DNA of 64,000 nt, from NCBI GenBank assembly GCA_004554665.1, contig SFKY01000001.1, positions 1 through 64,000 of the forward strand, written 5' to 3'. Position 1 is the stretch's first letter, and every line of letters begins with the position of its first letter. The notes below the pieces were generated by a model. That model did not search any database. It was not told the DNA's origin and worked only from the letters and a program-made list of their open reading frames with translations. Below, one piece after another: positions 8,864 through 16,616 of the stretch. The stretch is from Bacteroidales bacterium. GTDB lineage: Bacteria; Bacteroidota; Bacteroidia; Bacteroidales; Bacteroidaceae. The position numbers and the translations under genes were made by a program.

Positions 8864-10102
8864 ATGACACGATATAGATACACACACACCCTTGCCATTG
8901 CCCTGATGGCCGCCATGAGCCTTGTGGGCTGCTCCTCGGGACAAGAGACACCAGACACCACAGCACAAAAAGCAGAAAACAAGATACCGATAGACACGGC
9001 ACTGCGAAGCAGGCTGAAAGACTTTGCCGAGCGCCCACGCCCTGCAGGCAAGTTTGCCTTTCATGTCTACGACATCACCGCCGAGAAGACGGTGTACGGC
9101 CACAACGAGGATATGTCCTTGCCCTCGGCTTCGTGCATGAAACTACTTTCGGGCGTGGCCGGACTCCACCTGATGGGTTGCAACTACCAATACAGCACAG
9201 CGCTCTACACCCGAGGCACCTGCAAGGCCGACGGGGTATGGGAGGGCGACATTGCTTTTCGCGCCGGACTGGATCCACAACTGATGCCTGCCGACCTCAC
9301 GCCTTTTGCCAAGACGCTGCGCCAGAAAGGAGTCAAGCGGGTGTCGGGGCGCATCATCGTAGACCTCACCATCACCGATCCCGTACAGAGCGAACAGCAC
9401 TGGTATCCGTGGGATCTTTCTTTCTCACGCTACGGACTGCTCTACAAGGGGGCTCCCAGGGTGATGAAACATCTGAAAGCTGCCCTGCGCGCACAGGGCA
9501 TTGCCGTGGCCGACAGTCAGATGGTACTGGGACGTACCACCCGCAACTTCCAATGCCGCTACGTACACCGCCTGCCGATAGACGAGGTGGTGAAACGCAT
9601 GTGGAAAAACAGTTCCAACACCCAAGCCACCTCCATGCTCTATACCATTGGCCACCGCGCCAATCGAAAGGCACACCCCGTATCGGCCGGAGTGGCCTAT
9701 CTGCGCCATTTCCTGCAACAGGAATTGGGACTGAAAGACTCGACCCTCGTGATACACGACGGCTGCGGACTATGCACCCATAACCGCCTGTCGCCCCGCG
9801 CACTCACGGCCATTCTGGAATACGGCTATGCCGACAGCGGCATCCGCAGTTCGCTGGAGCGCAACCTGTCCATTGCCGGTGTAGACGGTACGCTGGCCCG
9901 CGAGATGGGAAGCAGCAAACTGCGGGGAAAGATACGGGCTAAGACGGGCACCCTATCCCACCCCTACGGCATCAGTTCGCTGGCCGGTCTGTGTGAGGGT
10001 TCCAACGGTCATGTGCTGGCCTTTGCCATCATGGACAGCGAGATGTCGGTGCTCGATGCCCGGGTACTGCAGCGCAAACTGTGTGAAGCGCTGGTAAAGT
10101 AG
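8864..10102 (+). CDS. dacB: D-alanyl-D-alanine carboxypeptidase/endopeptidase, S13 (PBP4/DacB) family lipoprotein
   Basis: Cleaves D-Ala-D-Ala or cross-bridges in peptidoglycan. The 412-residue product starts with a lipoprotein signal (lipobox LVGC near residue 20), so it is probably membrane-anchored in the periplasm. The three penicillin-binding motifs are present in order: SxxK as SCMK in PSASCMK, SxN as SSN in WKNSSNTQA, and KTG in AKTGTLSH. ATG 8864 is chosen because the promoter element is at 8829 and an upstream in-frame start would lack a signal peptide. It stands alone between two related hairpin repeats, with a terminator after it. Confidence 0.92.
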   Translation: MTRYRYTHTLAIALMAAMSLVGCSSGQETPDTTAQKAENKIPIDTALRSRLKDFAERPRPAGKFAFHVYDITAEKTVYGHNEDMSLPSASCMKLLSGVAGLHLMGCNYQYSTALYTRGTCKADGVWEGDIAFRAGLDPQLMPADLTPFAKTLRQKGVKRVSGRIIVDLTITDPVQSEQHWYPWDLSFSRYGLLYKGAPRVMKHLKAALRAQGIAVADSQMVLGRTTRNFQCRYVHRLPIDEVVKRMWKNSSNTQATSMLYTIGHRANRKAHPVSAGVAYLRHFLQQELGLKDSTLVIHDGCGLCTHNRLSPRALTAILEYGYADSGIRSSLERNLSIAGVDGTLAREMGSSKLRGKIRAKTGTLSHPYGISSLAGLCEGSNGHVLAFAIMDSEMSVLDARVLQRKLCEALVK

Positions 10103-10125
10103 CAGGATAGCGCAGTGGTGCCCTC

Positions 10126-10192
10126 TCCCTGTGTTGCCCTCACCCTATCCCTCTCCCACGGGGCGAGGGATAGGGTGAGGGCAACACAGGGA
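10126..10192. repeat. perfect 28-bp hairpin downstream of the DacB gene
   Basis: Arms 10126-10153 and 10165-10192 are perfect complements around an 11-base loop (TCCCACGGGGC). The core sequence matches the hairpin at 8674-8756. An exact stem of this length is far more than a terminator needs and has no T-tract directly after it. Confidence 0.9.
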
Positions 10193-10217
10193 AATGACGA
10201 AAGAGACTATGAAAAAG

Positions 10218-10254
10218 AGGCTGAGCCGTCATTGATACTTACGGCTCAGCCTCT
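10218..10254. terminator. bidirectional terminator between the DacB and C1 peptidase genes
   Basis: A 13-bp stem (GAGGCTGAGCCGT paired with ACGGCTCAGCCTC) with an 11-base loop. A T-rich run follows on the plus strand (TTTATTTGTTTT), and TTTTT follows on the minus strand. It serves both convergent genes. Confidence 0.9.
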
Positions 10255-10280
10255 TTATTTGTTTTATACTTCCAACGACC

Positions 10281-11687
10281 TTACTCGTCCACGCCGAAGA
10301 GGGGATCTTCGGGCATGACCATCGTGGGCTTCTGGTCATACAGCTGCTGCACATCGGCAGGCACATACGCCTTGTCTACCACCAGACGGAACATATAATC
10401 GTTGAACCAGCGGTTGGTCATAATCAGGCAACCATTCACCCCGTTGGTTGCGCCCCAACTGTTTTCCACCTTCCACTTGACAGGTTTGCCATCGGCATCC
10501 AAGTCTACGGCAGTGAGCGTCATGGCATGTGTAGAGCCACTGTCGAAAGTCTCGATGCGCTGCGCCTTGTCCATGCCAAAGGTAGTGCCGAAAAGGCTGC
10601 CATAGTCATAGTTCTCTGTGTCGAGATAGCCACGCTTGCGGTCAAACTGCTTGCCCACATCGTAGCTGGAATACAGTTTGGTGCCAGCCTTGAGGCTGGT
10701 GATGGCCAGTGAGGCAATCTCCTCCATCGGCAGGTTTAGGTATTTCCAGTTGTGTCCGTCATAGGTATGGCGGTCGTACTCCACTTCGTAGGTCTTATGG
10801 TAAGGGCGGCGCGGGTCATTCATCACCATGATAAACGTGCCGTTGAGCTGTCCTCCCACCGTAGCCTCATAAAATTCGCGCGGCGTGTACTTGCGGGCCG
10901 GAGTCTTTGCCACACCTTTCTTGTCGGTGAAGGCATAGGTAAACTCTTGCACGGGCTCACCGAGCGTAAGCGACAAGATGCGATATACCGTGGACAGCAT
11001 CTCCACCTTGCGGGCCTGCACGGCCTTGGAAGATTTGCCGTTGGCTACCATCGCACGCAGTTCGAGTCCAAACTCCCTCAGCTTTGACGACACAATCTTG
11101 GCCATGCGGCCTGTATTCTCGGCCGAATAAGTCTCAGGCATCACGCCCATAGGCACCAGTCCGTACTTGCCGGCCAAGTCGGCCACGCCACAGAAGGTAC
11201 CTCCATCGCCTATCGGACTGCGGAAAAAGAACTGCACCCGCTGGTCGTCGATGGGCTTCTTGGCACAGTCTATCACACCCTGAAGCATCAGGTTGGCCTT
11301 CTCCAGCTGGTCATAAAAGAAGAGATAGTCGTGCGAGAACTCCACACAGAGGCTGTCTGCATGGCGCTTGGCAAAGTTGGCGCGCAGCACATTGAGTCCT
11401 GAGAACATCCAGCAACGCCCCGAACTCTTCTGGTTGTGGATGTTCTGCTGGGGTGTCTCCACACTGAAATGGTTGTCTACCGGCCCCTGGGCGGCAAAGT
11501 TTTTGGCCAAATCGTCGATAGCATTCGATGCGATGGCATTAAAAATGGCCTTGTCGGCCACACCCACAGGCTGTGCCTTGCGGATGTCAGACAGCATCTG
11601 CTCGGAGATACCGCCATCTTTGGTCTGCGCCTGCATGCCAAGGGCAAATGCCAGCGAGAGCGATACGATAAAGGATGTCTTTCTCAT
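10281..11687 (-). CDS. exported C1-family aminopeptidase, PepC/bleomycin-hydrolase type
   Basis: A 468-residue cysteine peptidase with a signal peptide (residues 1-20, ending GMQAQ). The papain-type catalytic residues of the bleomycin hydrolase branch are visible: the Cys in QKSSGRCWMFSG, the His in GSTHAMTLTAV and the Asn in KVENSWGATNG. The family trims N-terminal residues from peptides. Cytoplasmic PepC lacks a signal peptide, so this one probably acts in the periplasm on imported peptides. It is a single-gene unit with its own -7 element (11771-11778) and is terminated at 10218-10254. Confidence 0.93.
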   Translation of the reverse strand: MRKTSFIVSLSLAFALGMQAQTKDGGISEQMLSDIRKAQPVGVADKAIFNAIASNAIDDLAKNFAAQGPVDNHFSVETPQQNIHNQKSSGRCWMFSGLNVLRANFAKRHADSLCVEFSHDYLFFYDQLEKANLMLQGVIDCAKKPIDDQRVQFFFRSPIGDGGTFCGVADLAGKYGLVPMGVMPETYSAENTGRMAKIVSSKLREFGLELRAMVANGKSSKAVQARKVEMLSTVYRILSLTLGEPVQEFTYAFTDKKGVAKTPARKYTPREFYEATVGGQLNGTFIMVMNDPRRPYHKTYEVEYDRHTYDGHNWKYLNLPMEEIASLAITSLKAGTKLYSSYDVGKQFDRKRGYLDTENYDYGSLFGTTFGMDKAQRIETFDSGSTHAMTLTAVDLDADGKPVKWKVENSWGATNGVNGCLIMTNRWFNDYMFRLVVDKAYVPADVQQLYDQKPTMVMPEDPLFGVDE

Positions 11688-11770
11688 ATATGTTTGCTTG
11701 TATGGTTAATTGTCTGTGTATGTAAACAGGATATGGGACAAAGGCAAACGCACTATGCCCTATGACTTTG

Positions 11771-11778
11771 CAAAGATA
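11771..11778 (-). promoter_or_regulatory. -7 promoter element for the C1 peptidase gene
   Basis: TATCTTTG on the minus strand, 84 bases before the start codon, matches TAnnTTTG. Confidence 0.65.
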
Positions 11779-11782
11779 AGAA

Positions 11783-11928
11783 AAAAAGGCGATTTTAAAA
11801 GGTAAAAAGGTAAAAAAGTAAAACGGTAAAGAGGCGGACGCACGAACGTGCGTCCCTACACGTGGTTATCAGTCTTGGAATAACACGTTTTACCCTTTTA
11901 CCTTTTTACCTTTTAAAATCGCCTTTTT
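11783..11928. repeat. 33-bp perfect inverted repeat built of GGTAAAA units, with an inner hairpin
   Basis: Arms 11783-11815 and 11896-11928 are exact complements made of AGGTAAAA-type units followed by GGCGATTTT. Between them sits a separate hairpin, GGACGCACG-AA-CGTGCGTCC (about 11836-11855). The element starts ten bases after the cysK stop and ends at the C1 peptidase promoter. It may terminate cysK. A related GGTAAAA element follows the beta-barrel gene at 60144-60214. Confidence 0.9.
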
Positions 11929-11937
11929 ACCTTTAAA

Positions 11938-12879
11938 TTAAAGTGGGTACTCATCAAAGGCATAGAGGACAGTGGAGAGATAGCGCTCTCCTGTGTCAGG
12001 CAACAAGACCACTACGCGCTTGCCCTCGTTCTCAGGACGGCGGGCAATAGCGGCGGCGGCAAAGGCGGCGGCTCCCGACGAGATGCCGACCAGCAGTCCC
12101 TCCTCGCACGCCAGTTCCCGCCCGGTGCGTATGGCATCATCATTGTCCACATCTACCACTTCGTCTATCACCGTGGCATCATAGGTCTTAGGCACAAACC
12201 CTGCCCCTATACCCTGTATCTTATGGGGACCGGGCTTGCCGCCATTGAGCACCGGCGACGAAGCCGGTTCTACGCCCACAATGCGCACCTGCGGATTGAG
12301 TTCCTTGAGGCGGCGACCGATACCCGACAGGGTGCCACCCGTACCGACACCCGCCACAAAGATGTCTATCGCTCCGCCAGCCTGCTCCCACAGTTCAATG
12401 CCCGTGGTCTCGTAATGCTTATGCGGGTTGGCTGGGTTCTCAAACTGCTGCAGGATGACACTTCCGGGGATGGTGTCGCGCAACCGCTCGGCCTCCCTGA
12501 TGGCTCCGGGCATACCGTCCCTGCCATCGGTGAGCCTCACCTCGGCACCATAGGCCTTGACCAGATTGCGTCGCTCCACGCTCATGGTCTCCGGCATGGT
12601 GAGTATAAGTTTGTATCCCTTGACCGCCGACACCAAGGCCAGTCCCACCCCCGTGTTGCCGCTGGTGGGCTCGATAATGGTGGCTCCGGGTTGCAGCACG
12701 CCCTTGGCCTCCGCATCCTCAATCATGGCCAAGGCGATGCGGTCCTTGACGCTGCCGCCGGGATTAAACGATTCTATCTTGGCGATGATGGGCGTTCCCA
12801 CGCCATGCAGTCGCGAATACTTACCCAGTTCCAGTAAGGGTGTATGTCCGATCAGTTCGGTCAGTTTGCTTGCTATCAT
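11938..12879 (-). CDS. cysK: cysteine synthase (O-acetylserine sulfhydrylase)
   Basis: A PLP enzyme making L-cysteine from O-acetylserine and sulfide in the cytoplasm. The 313-residue product has the PLP lysine in GGSVKDRIA, the substrate loop PTSGNTG, and the phosphate-binding loop GTGGTLSGIG. Length and motifs are ordinary for CysK. It lies 39 bases downstream of the O-acetylhomoserine sulfhydrylase gene on the same strand, so the two probably form one sulfur-assimilation transcript from the promoter at 14303. Confidence 0.97.
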   Translation of the reverse strand: MIASKLTELIGHTPLLELGKYSRLHGVGTPIIAKIESFNPGGSVKDRIALAMIEDAEAKGVLQPGATIIEPTSGNTGVGLALVSAVKGYKLILTMPETMSVERRNLVKAYGAEVRLTDGRDGMPGAIREAERLRDTIPGSVILQQFENPANPHKHYETTGIELWEQAGGAIDIFVAGVGTGGTLSGIGRRLKELNPQVRIVGVEPASSPVLNGGKPGPHKIQGIGAGFVPKTYDATVIDEVVDVDNDDAIRTGRELACEEGLLVGISSGAAAFAAAAIARRPENEGKRVVVLLPDTGERYLSTVLYAFDEYPL

Positions 12880-12918
12880 GTTGTATACGGTTGAATGTTA
12901 GCTTATCGTTTATTACTC

Positions 12919-14208
12919 CTATACCGCAGCCAGTGCCTCGTCGAGCGCATCGATCAGGTCGTCCACATGCTCCGTACCGATACTCAGACGGATGGTAGAG
13001 GGATAGATATGCTGCTCCTCCAGTTCCTCGGGCGACAACTGCGAGTGGGTGGTGGTGGCCGGATGGATGACCAGACTCTTCACATCGGCCACATTAGCCA
13101 ACAAGGAGAAGATGCGCAGGTGGTCTATAAAGGCCCATGCCTCTGCCTGCCCTCCCTTGACCTCAAAGGTGAAGATGCTGCCGCCGCCATTGGGGAAGAG
13201 CCGGGTGTAGAGGGCGTGGTCGGGATGTGTGGGCAGCGACGGATGGTTGACCTTGGCCACCTTGGGATGCTTGGAAAGAAAGTCCACGATGCGGGCGGTG
13301 TTGTAGGCATGGCGTTCCACACGCAGGCTGAGCGTTTCCAGTCCCTGCAAGAGTATCCATGCGTTGAACGGACTGATGGTGGCACCAGTGTCGCGCAGGA
13401 TGACGGCGCGGATGCGGGTGACAAAGGCGGCCGGACCGGCTACGTCGGCAAACACGGCTCCGTGGTACGAGGGATCCGGTTGGGCGATGGAGGGATACTT
13501 GTCGGCGTTGGCCTTCCAGTCGAAACGCCCAGCATCCACGATGACACCTCCAAGCGAACTGCCGTGGCCGCCGATAAACTTGGTGGCAGAGTGTACCACC
13601 ACATCGGCTCCGTGCTCAATGGGACGTATCAGATACGGCGTGCCAAACGTGTTGTCTACGATGACTATGGTGCGGTGGCGATGGGCAATCTCGCTGATGC
13701 GGTCAATATCGGTCACGCTCGCATTGGGATTGCCAAAGGTCTCTATCACCACAGCCTTGGTGTTGTCCTGAAAAGCAGCCTCTACCTCATCGAAGTTTGA
13801 AGGGTCTACAATCGTGGCCGTCACTCCCTGGGTGGTGAGCGTGTGCTCTATCAGATTATAGGTACCGCCATAGAGATTGTTGGCCGCGATGATATGGTCG
13901 CCATTGCGGGCAATATTTTGGAGTGCATAGGTCACAGCAGCGGCACCCGAGGCCACAGCCAGTCCGGCCACTCCGCCCTCCAGCGCAGCCACCCGGTCCT
14001 CAAACACGCCCTGGGTGGAGTTGGTGAGACGCCCGTAGATGTTGCCAGCGTCGCGCAGGCCAAAACGGTCGGCCGCATGCTGCGAGTTGCGGAACACATA
14101 AGAGGTGGTCTGGTAGATAGGTACGGCACGTGCGTCGGTGGCAGGGTCGGCCTGCTCTTGTCCTACATGCAACTGAAGGGTCTCGAAACGGTACTTCTTT
14201 TCACTCAT
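12919..14208 (-). CDS. metY: O-acetylhomoserine sulfhydrylase (aminocarboxypropyltransferase)
   Basis: A Cys/Met-metabolism PLP enzyme that makes homocysteine from O-acetylhomoserine and sulfide. The 429-residue protein begins MSEKKYRFETLQLHVGQEQ, typical of MetY. It has the PLP lysine in VVHSATKFIGGHGS, YGRLTNSTQGVFE, and the long C-terminal region of this branch. ATG 14208 is preceded by AAAGGAAA a few bases upstream; a longer reading from 14283 would lack such a site and begin almost at the transcription start implied by the -7 element at 14303-14310. It pairs with cysK downstream. Confidence 0.95.
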   Translation of the reverse strand: MSEKKYRFETLQLHVGQEQADPATDARAVPIYQTTSYVFRNSQHAADRFGLRDAGNIYGRLTNSTQGVFEDRVAALEGGVAGLAVASGAAAVTYALQNIARNGDHIIAANNLYGGTYNLIEHTLTTQGVTATIVDPSNFDEVEAAFQDNTKAVVIETFGNPNASVTDIDRISEIAHRHRTIVIVDNTFGTPYLIRPIEHGADVVVHSATKFIGGHGSSLGGVIVDAGRFDWKANADKYPSIAQPDPSYHGAVFADVAGPAAFVTRIRAVILRDTGATISPFNAWILLQGLETLSLRVERHAYNTARIVDFLSKHPKVAKVNHPSLPTHPDHALYTRLFPNGGGSIFTFEVKGGQAEAWAFIDHLRIFSLLANVADVKSLVIHPATTTHSQLSPEELEEQHIYPSTIRLSIGTEHVDDLIDALDEALAAV

Positions 14209-14302
14209 AATAGTTTTCCTTTCCTTTGGTTTTGGCTCATCTGTGGACCTTAATGAGAGGGCAGACTCGCGCGGTTGATACATTTATTGATATTCACAGT
14301 GG

Positions 14303-14310
14303 CAAAGGTA
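14303..14310 (-). promoter_or_regulatory. -7 promoter element for metY-cysK
   Basis: TACCTTTG on the minus strand fits TAnnTTTG and leaves a leader of about 90 bases. I see no SAM-riboswitch architecture in that leader. Confidence 0.7.
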
Positions 14311-14395
14311 CAGACTTTTCCCGACATGTGAAATCGCATAGTAAGGTGATTTTACATACCACGATTGTGGTAGATTATTACTTTCCCCCAAAATA

Positions 14396-14526
14396 TTAAC
14401 GACAACTCAGACAACTTATACAGCCTGTACAGCGGAAAATGTTGTCTCGCCTCCATAGTTATATAACGATAACCAAGACAACCTATACAACGGAAGTGTT
14501 GTTTAAGCTGTCTCTGTTGTCGTTAA
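14396..14526. repeat. 131-bp compound inverted repeat upstream of metY
   Basis: The outer arms 14396-14415 and 14507-14526 match as inverted repeats at 17 of 20 positions and end in TTAACGACAAC / GTTGTCGTTAA. Inside, a motif ACAAC(T/C)TATACA...CGGAA.(A/G)TGTTGT occurs twice (about 14411-14446 and 14479-14504), each copy a smaller inverted repeat. It lies upstream of the metY promoter and could be a multi-site operator. The 464-base gap between the EamA gene and metY holds only this, the triplet array and the promoter. Confidence 0.75.
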
Positions 14527-14555
14527 AAAAAATAATTGTTGTCCATTACAAGAGC

Positions 14556-14613
14556 TAAACGTGGCATTTAGCCGGCTAAAGGTGGCGTTTAGACCTCGTA
14601 AACGCCACGTTTA
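14556..14613. repeat. triplet palindrome element, copy A
   Basis: Three 15-bp near-palindromes, TAAACGTGGCATTTA (14556), TAAAGGTGGCGTTTA (14577) and TAAACGCCACGTTTA (14599), begin 21 and 22 bp apart. The same three-unit design occurs at 24726, 43730 and 55743. It lies downstream of the EamA transporter gene. Confidence 0.9.
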
Positions 14614-14672
14614 GGAATGGGAAAGGTGCCGATGCCTGTTTCCGGGGGCGCAACCCGCCCTGAGTGGGGGCA

Positions 14673-15575
14673 TCATTTTTTGGCATGGCGGCCTCCTCTG
14701 CTTACCAACCAGACTCCGGAGAAGACGAGGATGATGGCCATACCCTGACTGAGGGTGAAGATGCCCAGTCCGGTGAGGACGGAAACGGTCACTGAAACGA
14801 TGGGCTGCACATAGTTGTAGACACTCACCACCGTGGGGCGCAACACTTTCTGGCCTACCATCGTCAGCAGGTAACTGACAAAGGTACCGAAAAACACCAC
14901 ATAGCCGGCTTCCACCCACGTCTGCATGCCCACAGCCTGCCAAGGGAGCGCGCACAGATGGGGTGTGGACATCGGGAGGATAATCAGAGAAGCCCAAAGA
15001 AACATCCACTTGTTGACGGTGAAGACCGAGTAACGGCGGATGAGCGGACTGAACAGGGCGAGATAAAGGGCGAAAGACAACTGGGCGGCCATACAGAGCA
15101 GGTCACCACGCAGGTCGCCCACACGGTCGGACGAGGCGGCTGCACTGGTGAGTATCAGTATGACGGCTCCGGCGCAGCCCATCATCACACCGCCCACCTT
15201 GCGCAGCGACAGGGGCTCGCGCAGGATGAAGAACGAGAGCACCATCGCAAAGATGGGCATGGAGGTGGTGACGATACTGGCATTGATGGGCGAGGTGAGG
15301 CTCAGTCCGATGGTGTACATGCACTGGTTGCAGACGATGGCCAACAGGGCGGCCACGCCCAGCAGCAGTTTGTGACGCATGGGCACGCGCTCAGTGGGTA
15401 CAAAGAGCGAAGTTATCCAGAAAAGGGCTGCCGCTCCGGCCACCCTGAAAGAGACGAGTGTCACCCCGTCGAGCCCGTGGGTCATGGCATGCTTGCCCAC
15501 AGGCGCCATGAGTCCCCAGAAAACTTCGGCCATGAGCATGCTCAAGTGCGCCTTGAGCAGTTGGCGGTTATCCAT
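14673..15575 (-). CDS. EamA/DMT-family transporter (RhaT-like)
   Basis: A 300-residue inner-membrane protein with ten predicted hydrophobic helices arranged as two EamA repeats (starting about residues 8 and 155). A helix-pair signature AEVFWGLMAPVGKHAM opens the first repeat and LLCMAAQLSFALYLALFSPL the second. Members export or import small metabolites such as amino acids and purines; the substrate cannot be read from sequence. Its proximity to metY might suggest a sulfur metabolite, but the genes have separate promoters. The C-terminus is basic (GGRHAKK). Confidence 0.9.
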   Translation of the reverse strand: MDNRQLLKAHLSMLMAEVFWGLMAPVGKHAMTHGLDGVTLVSFRVAGAAALFWITSLFVPTERVPMRHKLLLGVAALLAIVCNQCMYTIGLSLTSPINASIVTTSMPIFAMVLSFFILREPLSLRKVGGVMMGCAGAVILILTSAAASSDRVGDLRGDLLCMAAQLSFALYLALFSPLIRRYSVFTVNKWMFLWASLIILPMSTPHLCALPWQAVGMQTWVEAGYVVFFGTFVSYLLTMVGQKVLRPTVVSVYNYVQPIVSVTVSVLTGLGIFTLSQGMAIILVFSGVWLVSRGGRHAKK

Positions 15576-15606
15576 TTTTTACCTTATTATTCGTTAAATT
15601 CGGATG

Positions 15607-15614
15607 CAAAGGTA
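15607..15614 (-). promoter_or_regulatory. -7 promoter element for the EamA transporter gene
   Basis: TACCTTTG on the minus strand, 32 bases before the start codon. Confidence 0.65.
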
Positions 15615-15657
15615 ATAAAAGATGGGGGAACGTGCGCCAGTTTTCCTGATTTTTTAG

Positions 15658-15665
15658 TAAGTTTG
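15658..15665 (+). promoter_or_regulatory. -7 promoter element for the DUF3791-DUF3990 gene run
   Basis: TAAGTTTG matches TAnnTTTG and is divergent from the EamA promoter 43 bases away. I see no second promoter before the AAA ATPase gene, so this may drive all five downstream genes. Confidence 0.6.
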
Positions 15666-15694
15666 CAAATACCAATATCATGTATTTCAGGCCT

Positions 15695-15901
15695 ATGGAC
15701 AAAATAAGATACATCAATATGTGTATAGTGGAATTTGGCAGAAAGTTCAAAATGCCGTCTGTGATAGCATTCAACTATCTGAAAAAACACCATGCGCTTG
15801 TATTCCTTAACCGGCACTACGAGGCAGAGCATTTGTTGCCACTGTCTGAAACTCTCTCTGCCATGCAAACTATCTGCAGAAAAAACGGAGGAACTATATA
15901 A
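15695..15901 (+). CDS. DUF3791-family small protein
   Basis: A 68-residue helical protein (DKIRYINMCIVEFGRKFKMP ... FLNRHYEAEHLLPLSE) resembling DUF3791 proteins, which are usually found beside DUF3990 genes. I take the ATG at 15695 because it gives the normal family N-terminus; one at 15680 in the same frame would add five residues. The TAA at 15899-15901 shares its last base with the next ATG, so translation is coupled. It is AT-richer than the flanking housekeeping genes, which suggests acquisition. A likely role is partner or antitoxin of the DUF3990 protein, by context only. Confidence 0.75.
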   Translation: MDKIRYINMCIVEFGRKFKMPSVIAFNYLKKHHALVFLNRHYEAEHLLPLSETLSAMQTICRKNGGTI

Positions 15902-16374
15902 TGAAACTTTATCATGGCACAAATGTAGACTTTGGGGCTATCGATTTCAGGAAATGCAAGCCCAATAAAGATTTCGGAAAAGTTTTTTACTTAACCGATC
16001 TGAAACGTCAAGCCGTTCAAATGGCTGTACGCAAGTGTGATTTGGAGCAGTCTGGAACGCCCGTCGTACAGGTTTATGAGTTTGACGAACGAATACTTGG
16101 TGATGAAGGGTTGAAAGTTAAGATTTTTGAGCAACCTTCGAGAGAATGGGCATTGTTTATTCTGAACAACAGAACATCAAGGAGCAAGACACCACATGGA
16201 TATGATATTGTTATCGATCCTGTTGCAGACGACGGTGTGGTATATCAACTGAACCAATTCAAGCAACATCTCATCACCATCGACCAACTTGTAGAAGGAC
16301 TGAAATACAGGAAACTCAACAGGCAATATTTTTTTGGCACACATAAAGCCATCTCAATGTTACATAGAATATGA
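15901..16374 (+). CDS. DUF3990 protein, ADP-ribosyltransferase-like
   Basis: A 157-residue protein starting MKLYHGTNVDF with a second motif DFGKVFYLTDLKRQAVQMA. The YHG(S/T) plus FYxT arrangement is the DUF3990 hallmark and resembles the His and Tyr positions of H-Y-E ADP-ribosyltransferases. The C-terminal block LNRQYFFGTHKAISML would supply the third motif. Catalysis is not proven. It overlaps the preceding DUF3791 gene by one base and the following small gene by four (ATGA), so the three form a tight cassette. A toxin role is a reasonable hypothesis given this design, but it is inference. Confidence 0.8.
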   Translation: MKLYHGTNVDFGAIDFRKCKPNKDFGKVFYLTDLKRQAVQMAVRKCDLEQSGTPVVQVYEFDERILGDEGLKVKIFEQPSREWALFILNNRTSRSKTPHGYDIVIDPVADDGVVYQLNQFKQHLITIDQLVEGLKYRKLNRQYFFGTHKAISMLHRI

Positions 16375-16592
16375 CCATTACACAGCAACAACTGAGATAT
16401 ATCATTAACTGCGATGTAGAAGAATTGGTTTTACTATTGCAGGAGGATTATCAATATACACTGGTAGATGCATTTGATGTGGTTTACAACTCAAAACTCT
16501 ACGGCAAACTAACAGATACCAAGACGGGGCTGTATATACAAAGCCCCTTGTACCAATATCAGTATCTGAAAGAGGAACTGGGACTGACATAG
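16371..16592 (+). CDS. small DUF3990-associated protein
   Basis: A 73-residue acidic protein (QQLRYIINCDVEELVLLLQE ... VYNSKLYGKLTDTKTGLYIQ). I recognise the type as a companion seen downstream of DUF3990 genes, related to or replacing a second DUF3791 protein, but cannot assign a characterised function. The ATG overlaps the DUF3990 stop. The AAA ATPase start follows 24 bases after its stop with no visible promoter or terminator between, so it links the cassette to the ATPase-DUF4435 pair. Confidence 0.7.
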   Translation: MTITQQQLRYIINCDVEELVLLLQEDYQYTLVDAFDVVYNSKLYGKLTDTKTGLYIQSPLYQYQYLKEELGLT

Positions 16593-16616
16593 AACGGACA
16601 TTAAAAGAAAACTACG

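Noticed and set aside
8688..9103. Several overlapping minus-strand small open frames at the start of the DacB gene
   Set aside because: They overlap a clear S13 peptidase gene and a hairpin repeat, and have no family features.
14209..14310. SAM riboswitch upstream of metY
   Set aside because: The leader after the -7 element is only about 90 bases and I cannot find the SAM-I or SAM-II core; the complex inverted repeats lie upstream of the promoter and so are not in this transcript.
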